From Mytilus trossulus (taxonomy: Eukaryota > Mollusca > Bivalvia > Mytilida > Mytilidae), in the NCBI RefSeq assembly GCF_036588685.1, contig NC_086380.1:32506474-32570473 (forward strand): a DNA stretch of 64,000 bases, in the 5' to 3' direction. Below the pieces are notes generated by a model that had not been told where the DNA came from, did no database searches, and saw only the letters and a list, made by a program, of their open reading frames with translations. Both the position numbers and the translations under genes were made by a program. Below, piece after piece: positions 54,500 through 64,000 of the stretch (position 1 is its first letter; each line of letters starts with the position of its first letter).

Positions 54500-55290
54500 C
54501 GCGGCTGTATATGTTTGTCACAAAGCCAAATGAACCTGACTTGCTACGTCCACGGGCGGATTAACGTGACATTGATATAACAAGAAAGGTGTCTTGTCCT
54601 TTATACTTTCTATTTATAATTTGTTATGGGCGTTTTTTTCCTTATAAAGTTGTTAATCTACTTCAGAGTTCAGACTTTCGCCGATATTAGAGTGTAGAAA
54701 GAATATGCATTGACTTTTGGGTTTCACTTTAGTAAACGATAGTATTTTATTCGTTTTGATTTTCTGCTATTTGGTCGAGTTGCTATTTCTTTGTCATATT
54801 CCCCATTTCCATTCTCAATTTTATTGTTCATTGTACCTTTTGTACCATTATTTTATAGTTGCGTACTCTATATCTTGAGTTATATTATCCCAAAATTATG
54901 TTCGACTGGTCGATATTAAAAAGACTAGCAGAGTTGAATTAAAAAAAGGAAACTTTCAAAAACCCAGGAAGCTTTTTGAAAATTCTTGTCGTTGAGTTGC
55001 TGTCTCATTGAAGTATAATCCATATTTCATTTTATTAAAACATGTATAATGGGGTAATGAGATTTACAGTTTCTGTCCATACTTCAGGCTGGAATGGTTT
55101 GTCACAAAGCCAAATGAACTTGACTTGCTAAGTCAACGGGCGGATTAACGTGACATTGATATACCAAGAAAGGTGTCTTGTCCTTTATACTTTCTGTATT
55201 TGTTCTAGGCGGTTTTTTTTTTATAAAGTTGATTATTCACTTCAGAGTTTAGACTATCGCCGATATTAGAGTGTAAGATGAATTTGCCTA
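54500..55290 (+). repeat. Two direct copies of a ~190-base block
   Basis: GTTTGTCACAAAGCCAAATG, GACTTGCTACGTCCACGGGC, GGATTAACGTGACATTGATA, GAAAGGTGTCTTGTCCTTTA and CGCCGATATTAGAGTGTA occur at 54512-54694 and again at 55099-55275 with few changes. The stretch between contains an L1 3' tail. 55300-56490 holds dispersed repeat debris (AAACTTGGACAGAAGCTTCT at 55796, shared with about 50270), and no gene. Confidence 0.75.
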
Positions 55291-56492
55291 GTGTTTGCTT
55301 GCTGTAAACGATAATATTTTATTAGTTTTTGTTTGTTTGTTAATGCCTTTATTACTAGTATACAAGTATTTTATAGTTGATATAACAAAATTGAGAATGG
55401 AACAGTGATTTATAGAATAGTTTATCTCTAGTGTTTTCCTCTTATGTTGTTGCTCGGTAATATAAAGGCCGAAAGAGTTGAGACATAAAATAAATTAAAA
55501 AAAAACCAGCCGATAAAAGCTTGCATAAACCCACAACATGTGCATGTGGATTTTTGTCGAAAGCGAGACATTTACCGATCCTACATACCGCCATCGTCCG
55601 TCCACAAAAGCTTACTTTTGAAAAAATCACTTCACTAAAATATCCTGGATTTCTACCAAACTTGAAAGAGCTTGTTTATGACCAAAAGCTAGTTTTGTAA
55701 AAAACAATATTGCCTGTTTTTCAGTTTATTATAAAGTATCCAGTCTGCATTTATTCCTTTAAGATTAATTCATGAGCCATCCTGTATTTTTATCAAACTT
55801 GGACAGAAGCTTCTTACAATCAAAAGATAGTATCTATAGCTAGAGGAACATTTTAGATAATTTTTCTTCAGTTTTGTCGAGTGTACGACTTTTCTAAGTT
55901 CTATTTCATTAACTGTGAATCTGTTATGTGCATTTCCCTCTCACACTGAAAAGTAGGGGAGACAAAAGAACCCTAATAATTTTTCTTTGAAGATCAGGAT
56001 CTTGTCATACATGATTAGTACTATTCTATCATTTATAATTGTATACTTTATGTTGTGTGAGAACTTTGAAATTATGGCATTTATTTGATAGTTATTTATA
56101 TCAATCATTTTTATTATTTACAACCGAACAGATTTACCAGTACAAGTATCAATGGTGTTTAAAATTTCGTGTCGTTGGGTTGCTTTCTCATTCGCATATA
56201 CTCAATTTACTCCTTAATAGCCTGTTTTGTGGTTGAGTCTATGCTCTTTGTTGAAGACCGTACTTTGACCTTTAATGGTATACTTTTACAAAGTGTTACT
56301 TGGATGCAGAGTAGTTTCATTGGAACTTATACCACAACTTCTTATATATATGTGTGGTTTGTTTACATATCATTTAACAACAGAATCGAAACAGTTATCC
56401 GGGGTTCTATAGATTATAGATAATTTCACCAACAAAGCCAAGATACATCACTTTGAGATAAAATATAAGGTAAGACAATATACTAACAATGT

Positions 56493-56498
56493 TTTATT
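56493..56498 (-). terminator. Poly(A) signal of the dynein light chain gene
   Basis: TTTATT on plus, AATAAA on minus, about 245 bases past the stop codon. Confidence 0.45.
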
Positions 56499-56742
56499 AT
56501 AAACACGTTAGCCATGTAACAATACAAGGTATAACAATAATAAATAGGTAACAATATGTTCATCTAAAATGTTCACATCATAAATTCACAGGCAATAATT
56601 TACCGCAATCGGCGATCACGTAGGTTAATAATATAACGCTGGCAGTGTTCATTTCGTTCCTCTGGTCGGGACCCGATGCGCGATATACTTCGTCCTATAT
56701 AAAGATTACTGTGACTAGTACTTTATAAGTTAGTATACATCT

Positions 56743-57018
<276 letters not shown>

Positions 57019-58083
57019 CTAAAAGAGTATATTTAAAAAAATTAAAATAAATGGAATACTAGTAATAGATTTTTATTCAGAGATTTAATTACGTAATTGA
57101 TGTAATAAATTGGCTATAATACATAAGACTTTACTCGGCAAGTTGATTGTGACTACCCATGGGTAAGACATCTATTGGTTTCAAACAAAATTTAATTTAA
57201 AAAGTGGTATATAAACTACGGATTTCATGTTCTAATTTTCTATACAGAATTCCTGAAAAGCCGAACTTGAATTTAAATGAATAACGAAATCCATTGAAAT
57301 TGTTGTATAACCTCGCAGTGTCTTGGTTAACAATCCTGACTGACTACTTTTTTTTTTTTTTTTTTTTTTCTTTTTTTTTTTTATCTTTTTTTCCAAATAA
57401 GACCAACTTACTTGAAATTTCTTTTGTTAAAAAAACCCCAAATGTATCAATAAAAATAATTTACATCCACTGAGTATTTGGGAACCATTTAAAAAATAAT
57501 CTACTTGAATCCTCGCTATGATGGTACACAAACATGTATAACAAAAACGGCTGCAATTTACGCATTACTATGCACTATAAATTGGCATTTGCAGGTCTTG
57601 TTTGAAACAAACAATAAAAATAATAAACAATGTTTACAGGCTATTTGCATATCAAGAAATATTCGTTCGCAGCTATTGCTCATTAAACCTCATCACGAGA
57701 GATTTCTTACCAGAACATTTATTCCAAAGTAAAAACGGAGGAATTTCCAGTTATTTACAGCAGTAAAAGATATATCACGAACGAAATAAAAGTATTTGAA
57801 AAAAAAATTGACATGATCACTGGCCTTTTTAATGATAAAAATAATAATAAGGGTCAACAAGCGACGTTAAACAGAGACAGTCTATAGAAAGACGATGCGT
57901 AAAAAAAGCACGCAAACTTCAATCATTATGAAGCGCGGACGTCTTGGAAAACACCCCTCAATTATTATGAAGCGCGGACGTATTTGAAAACACCATAAAT
58001 TAAAACTATAGCAGAAAATGATGCTGTTACAGCTACATACTTTAAAATAATAAAGTTATAGTAAAGATTAAAGTACTACTTAC

Positions 58084-58200
58084 AGTTAGTTTTTCTAAGG
58101 TCGTCTAGATGGTCTTCAGTCAAATAATAAATTTCAATTGCTGAAGCTTTCATGGATACGCAAACCTTTTACTTATGTTAGTAACCAATGCGTGCATTGC
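58084..58200 (-). other. Probable 5'UTR exon of the dynein light chain gene
   Basis: The minus strand ends ...GACGACCTTAGAAAAACTAACT, cut at GTAAGTAGT (donor 58083-58082), about 1.06 kb upstream of the acceptor at 57019-57020. Between them is a T-rich tract (57350-57392). The transcription start is not defined; 58200 is an arbitrary limit. Confidence 0.45.
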
Positions 58201-60647
58201 ACTGGTCACAATATGATAGCTCTCTAGTTTAGTTTATCAACCCACAATTCCAACAACAGGAAACGTACAGTCTAATATTAGATCATTTTCGGTGTAACTG
58301 TGAGATTGCGGCATTTACTTCAAATACGAAAAATAGCTTTTCTAAAAAGCTGACGAAAGTCGGAAATGTGTTCATTCATTCAGAATACCCTTGTATATCA
58401 ATTATAGTGGACTACAAAAGACTTGTACATTTTCTCAGATTAACTACTACTTTTTTTTGAGGGGGGGGGGGGGGGGGGGGTGTACTGGAAACGAACACAG
58501 TCAGGGACTCGGTAAGCAGATAAAAAAATCAGTATACGGATATGGATAGTAATTAAACTGCACATTGCCAGAAAACAAAGAAATATCGATGTCATCGTCA
58601 AATACGTTGATAAAGTAATACAAATAGACAGGTAATACTAAAAATAATATAAAAAAACAATTATTAACAAAATGTTAATCGGCTAACCGAGTCCATATGG
58701 AAACGGAGAGGTAATAAATGTCTATATAATTAACGATATTAATATGAATTCAATCTAATTTAAAACCGATCTCTCATCGCTCCTGTTTTCTGATATGTTA
58801 CACTATTGTTTCAGGTAAGGGTGAGGATTGGTACCTATTAAAACGTTTCAACCCGCTACATTTGTTTGCACCTAACTGTCATGTCAGGTATCTGATGTTC
58901 AGTAGTTGTCATTTGTTGATGTGGTTCATAAGTGTTTCTCATTTCCCGTTTTGTGTATTGATTAGACTGTTGGTTTTAAACATATCATTTTGGGGCCCTT
59001 CAATATAGCTTGCTGTTTGGTGTGAGTCAAGTGTTGAAGACGGTGCTTTGACCTATAATGGTTTATTTTTATATATTATGAGTTGGATAAGAGAGTTGTC
59101 TCATTGGAACTCATTCGACATCTTCTTATATATTAGTATATAATGGTATGTCCATTGCACAGGACCGTATGTTTAACTTTATAAGTATTGTGTATGGGTG
59201 CTATAAACAGTTTCGTATAAAAAAAACTTGGGGTTATTCCCCGACTAAAAATAGACTTGGAGGAAAGTCCCTTTTTATCAACATAATTGGTAAAAAAGTA
59301 TCATGTTTTTTATATTTGATTGTAAAAATAAGTTAATTAGCTTCAATTAAAACAGGTTGAATGATTAAGATAATTTTTAAAAATTAGATTAAATACACAT
59401 GTTTTAAGGGGAGACGAACTGTAAACATCCTGTTTTTTTGGCAGTGAAAAGTGCAAAACTTATTTGCACCCACTGTAGCTCTTTTCGGAGCAGGCGAACG
59501 TAGCCTGAAGCATAAATTTTTAGAAAGACCAGGTAAAAACCTATGAAATTCATACAGTTTTGAATATGAAAAATGTGCATGTATCATGTCTGCATGGGTG
59601 TGCACATGGCCTGATTTCATGTTTTTTATGCATAGATTAGGCAATATTTTTCCCATTTTCTCTGGATAAAACTTTTTGGTACTATTAAAAGTACAATTTA
59701 TTTTTATTTCATTATAAACTAGAGAAAATTCTGATTCTAATGATATCTAGTTTTATACAAGTATCTTCATTAACATTAACACCACTAAGGGTCAATTATA
59801 GATGATCCCTCAAAATATGACGTCATAGAAAAAAACTGTTGATTGCACCCTATATTTTGTTTGATTGCGTTGCTTTCTAAATACATTATGCATTCTTTCC
59901 TTTAAAATCGTGCATGCATATCATATTTCTTAAAATATGCTAGCATACATGTACAATTGTTTTTATCGTCTTCGATTAGTTTTGTTTTATTCTTATTCTT
60001 CTTATACCCTCTTTGGAGTTTTTTTAGTCTTCTATTCTCCTTCGTCATGCTATCTTGATCGGAAGAGCTAGACGACGTCCAACAAAAACCACACCCAGAT
60101 CCCAGATAGATCTTAATTTGGGTTTGTAGATAAACCATTATAAAAATATTTGGGATAGTAATCAATTATACACACCACGTATGTCTATCTTAAACCAGGT
60201 GCTCCGCAGGGAGCAGCTTTATACGACCGTAGATCAAATTTTTTACATATGAGTTTCTGACACAAAACAAATGTCAAGATCTTAAATTACAAAATTATTG
60301 TGCAGTATTGTATTTTTAACCTGTATTATCTACGATCATACTGAGATGAGGTGAGCATCGTGTGACTTCAATTATTCCTCCTACAAGTATTCAAAGGTCT
60401 CGCTCGTGCAAAAGCGAGAAAGAGAAGGTGAGACAGGGACAGAATACATATTTCAGGAGAAAATTCGATAATTTAGTATTACTATAAGATATATACATAA
60501 AATGAACGTGTTCCACTATATATATCATTGAAGTTCAAACATCATCCAGTGTATGTCTTTTTTGTTTTTAATATTATTCTATCCAGTCGCAGACAATACA
60601 TTGATAGACTCATTTGTGTTTCACGCCACTTTAAGCACTATTGTGCT
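58201..60647. other. No recognisable gene; repeats
   Basis: A 20-G run at about 58461-58480. A repeat at 58870-59135 ends GTTGTCTCATTGGAACTCAT, then TCGACATCTTCTTA, with a relative at 56230-56350. The 59384-59656 minus frame is part of what looks like a dispersed repeat. A lone right end of repeat A (reverse) is at 60184-60236. Nothing coding is supported. Confidence 0.5.
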
Positions 60648-60785
60648 ATCAGGGGCAGATCCACTATTTGAAAAAAGGGGGGTGATCCCAACCAGGATGA
60701 TGGGGTCGGGGTGAGTGGGTGTTCCAACCACATGTCCCTATTAAAATGCATTGATCGTCCATAAAAAGGGGGTTCCTGTCCCCAG
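60648..60785. repeat. Relative of the GGCGGATCC MITE, degraded
   Basis: TCAGGGGCAGATCCACTATT, ATTAAAATGCATTGATCGTC and CATAAAAAGGGGGTTCCTGT: the element in reverse relative to 29998, with one TIR decayed. Confidence 0.6.
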
Positions 60786-61179
60786 CTTGAAGCATATCAG
60801 TAACACCAGCAGTTTATCTGATATGCTTCAAAATCTGAAATGGCAAACCCTACAAGAACGAAGGCTTAAAACCAGATTACAAATGTTCCACAAAGTAATA
60901 AATATAGTTGTCTGTAGAAGTTTTGTTTGAAATTTCAGGTGGAAGTTTATTCCAGTCTTTGATTGTTTGGCTGAAGAATGAGAATTTAAAACTGTCTTTA
61001 TTGCATTGGAGCTGTCTGAATGTTAATTTATGAGTAGATCTTGTTTTGGACGCTTTTTATCAGAATATCTTTAGATGGTATTGTATTAGGATGCACTTAC
61101 CCATGAAGTACTCATTAAAACCTTTTCTCACTTAAACAAAATGTACCTATTGTTTTTATCTTAATTTGAAATTAAAATA

Positions 61180-62850
61180 AACCAGATGCTCCGCAGGGCG
61201 TAGCTTTATACGACCGCAGAGGTTGAACCCTGAACGGTTGGGGCAAGTATGGACACAACATTCAAGCTGGATTCAGCTCTAAATTTGGATTGTGATTAAA
61301 TAGTTGACACAGCATAGGTTTCTGACACAGAATGAATGTGTTCTAATGAACTTAAAATTTTTGTTTTCTCTTAGAGCAATTCACTATGCTGTTGAATATT
61401 AATCCTCTCAAAAAAATGTTTGAAGAAATTTTCTTTTTATTTATGAAATTTCAAATGAGAAAAATTGAACCCAATTTTTTAATCACATCCCCCTTTCCCT
61501 TATTCCAAAACTAATCTCAATTAAAATATTTTAATGGAGTTTGCAACAATAACTACATCATAAAATATTAAGATGTAAAAAAAATGCTTGTTATCACTGA
61601 ATGGTAAAGATCATTTAAATTTATCAGTTGGTAGTAAAAAGTGAATATACATTGTATATTGTATATAACAAAGATTTAAGTTGATTCTTGACAAAGAAAG
61701 ATAACTCCAATTAAAAAAATTTCTTGCAATAAGATATTTCTTGCTTACTATTCTAGACAAAGAAAGATAACGGGATCAAAAAAGAAGAATCTACATACAC
61801 AGTTAGATTTGGCATATCAACGAACCCCATTTATTCAATTTTTGATGAAATCAAATAAAGTTTAATTTTGGACCCAAATTTGGACCAACTTGAAAACTGG
61901 GCCAATAATCAATAATCTAAGTACATTTTTAGATTCAACATATCAAAGAACCCAACCGATTCATTTTTTGTCAAAATCAAACTAAGTTTAATTTTGGACC
62001 CTTTGGACCTTAATGCAGACCAATTTGAAAACATGACTAAAAGTTAAGAATCTACATACACAGTTAGATTTGGCATATCAAAGAACCCCAATTATTCAAT
62101 TTTGATGAAATCAAACAAAGTTTAATTTTGGACCCTTTGGGCCCCTTTTTCCTAAACTGTTGGGACCAAAACTCCCAAAATCAATACCAACCTTCCTTTT
62201 ATGGTCATAAACCTTGTGTTTAAATTTCATAGATTTCTATTTACTTATACTAACGTTATGGTGCGAAAACCAAGAAAAATGCTTATTTGGGTCCCTTTTT
62301 GGCCCCTAATTTCTTAACTGTTGGGACCTAAACTCCCAAAATCAATACCAACCTTCCTTTTGTGGTCATAAACATTGTGTTTAAATTTCATTGACTTCTA
62401 TTTATTTAAACCAAAGCTATTGTGCGAAAACCAAGAATAATGCTTATTTGGGCCCCTAATTCCTAAACTGTTGAAACCAAAACTCCCAAAATCAATCCCA
62501 AGCTTTCTTTTGTGGTCATAAACCTTGTGTCAAAATTTCATAGATTTCTATTAACTTAAACTAAAGTTATAGTGCGAAAACCAAGAAAATGCTTATTTGG
62601 GCCCTTTTTGGCCCCTAATTCCTAAAATGTTGGGACCAAAACTTCCAAAATCAATACCAACCTTCCTTTTATGGTCATATACCTTGTGTTAAAATTTCAT
62701 AGATTTCTATTCACTTTTACTAAAGTTAGAGTGCGAAAACTAAAAGTATTCGGACGCCGACAACGACGCAGACGCAGACGACGCCAACGTGATAGCAATA
62801 TACGACGAAAAATTTTTCAAAATTTGTGGTCGTATAAAAATGTAAAAATT
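61180..62850 (-). repeat. Repeat A, third copy, reverse orientation
   Basis: It opens ACCAGATGCTCCGCAGGGCG, then TAGCTTTATACGACCGCAGA (complement of the right terminus at 1787). It runs through at least four units containing CCAAAATCAATACCAACCTT, then CCTTTTATGGTCATAAACCT and TGCTTATTTGGGCCC. It ends at CGGACGCCGACAACGACGCA, then GACGCAGACGACGCCAACGT and ATATACGACG. The 70-codon plus frame at 62671-62883 (poly-Arg) is this GAC/CGA-rich end and not a gene. Confidence 0.85.
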
Positions 62851-64000
62851 AAAAGTTCAATAAAAATTGAAATTAATTTTTAAAAAGGCAACCTCAATAA
62901 GGCATGCACGAGAATGTTATCTTCAAAATGTTGATGGTTTTCTGTAACTCAAGAAGAAGCTCTGTATCATATTTCGTGGAGATCGGTTTTCATTTATGGA
63001 GGATGCTATATGGGGGTCTTTCATAAAAAGTGTTGTTGCCTGAAGTAACCAAAAACCAGAAGACATATTAAGTCCATGTTTTATTAAGGGGAAACCAGGA
63101 AGTCGAATATTTGAAATGAAATCTGCAGGTGCAGAACTTCACACCCTGAAGAAAAATATGTGTAATGATGCTTGAATTCTGTGTGGCAGTTGTAGGTAAA
63201 CATGATGCATGACATCCAAATTGATCCCTATATGTGGATAGTGATAGACTTTTATGCAACTAAATAATTTGTAAGATCATTTACTAGATGTTTGGTAAAC
63301 ATCAAGAGATCTGTTTAAGGTAACACGATACCGAATGACGTTACGCCACGAGTTATCGTTCCTTACGTTATCGAATAACGTTCGCACACAAAGAGATTTT
63401 TGGTGACTATGTGACATTTTTAACGGAAACTTTTTCTAGGTGCAGAGTGCCAAGAGTTTTGATGCAATATGTAAGAGTTAACTTATTTGACATAGATTGC
63501 TTTATCGTTTTCCGGCAATTCTTTTGCTCATTGTTAACCTTTAAAAATGTATTACTTTACTTTTAAATATCCTGTTTCTTGAATATTTAAGCATCTGCAC
63601 AATTTAACTACATATGTTCTTATCCATAAAAGACTGAGTTTTGTCACTTTATTTTATTCTTGGTTTATTTTTGCAATAAATACTTTTTCATGATGCACGC
63701 AGTATCCCCATGAAATTTTCTTTTGAACGTAGAATTCTAATCTATAGAAACTTAGGATGATGTGTAAAAAAACAGGAATTGTACAACTATTAATTCGTGT
63801 TAAAATGGTCGTTAAAAACATCGCTCTTGCAAAATAAAAAGGTTATCTGACATCTGGATGAGAATTCGAATAGAATTAGACGATAAAAAACCAAACATTG
63901 TACAATCAAGACTTTGAAACTCATACAGAAAATAGTTTGTTAGTATGGAATGTAAAAAAGTGGTTTAAATTTGTTATTTTGCCGAAAAACTTTCCCTGTG
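62851..64000. other. No recognisable gene
   Basis: AT-rich sequence to the window end. A small palindromic patch at 63330-63385 (GAATGACGTTACGCCACGAG, then TTATCGTTCCTTACGTTATC and GAATAACGTTCG) repeats GTTA/TAACG words. The 63068-63259 minus frame is unsupported. Confidence 0.4.

Noticed and set aside
62671..62883. Arg-rich peptide RRQRRRRRRRQR
   Set aside because: It is the GACGCAGACGACG-rich terminus of repeat A, not a gene.

Overview
The window reads as nuclear DNA of a marine bivalve, most likely a mytilid mussel. Five intron-bearing genes lie in AT-rich DNA saturated with repeats of types I recognise from bivalves: a short tRNA-free SINE-like family, 5'-truncated LINE-like 3' ends, TTAA-flanked MITEs and long satellite-like arrays. 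There are no operons, no CRISPR and no bacterial signals. The species assignment is inference.

Genes, left to right: COQ5 (+, six exons, 2796-10860, first exon not found); an SRSF1/SRSF9-type splicing factor (+, four coding exons, 17873-20400); GATC, subunit C of mitochondrial Glu-tRNA(Gln) amidotransferase (-, four exons, 41190 down to 27981); TRIAP1/Mdm35 (+, two exons, 41251-42040); and dynein light chain LC8/DYNLL (-, one coding exon, 56743-57012, with a 5'UTR intron). From memory, these are the five neighbours TRIAP1-GATC-SRSF9-DYNLL1-COQ5 of human 12q24.31. Each has the same relative strand here, and only the dynein gene has moved. GATC and TRIAP1 are head to head with start codons 60 bp apart, as a probable bidirectional promoter. 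Three of the five products (COQ5, GATC, TRIAP1) are mitochondrial.

Mobile layer: 1-1900 is a repeat of ~200-bp units interrupted by a TTAA-flanked MITE. The COQ5 introns hold a hairpin MITE (5.1 kb), a TIR transposon with a decayed transposase (6.2-8.7 kb) and a third TIR element (8.8-9.2 kb). 12.5-14.4 kb has two more TIR elements, and 16.85-17.29 kb an AT-rich palindromic minisatellite between inverted repeats. 24.8-26.7 kb is a ~67-bp minisatellite. The 8.2-kb first intron of GATC hosts a ~4.9-kb foldback element (33.78-38.72 kb) whose two arms are inverted arrays of ~165-bp units.

Right of TRIAP1, 42744-51345 has both canonical Helitron ends (A|TC start; GC hairpin then CTAG|T end). Inside it are a 5.7-kb array of apparently identical 1,749-bp units, built as (R-I)x3-R, and a 1.83-kb Mutator-like element with a 9-bp target duplication. 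From 51.3 kb to the end there is only the dynein gene, more repeats, and an inverted copy of the element that opens the window.
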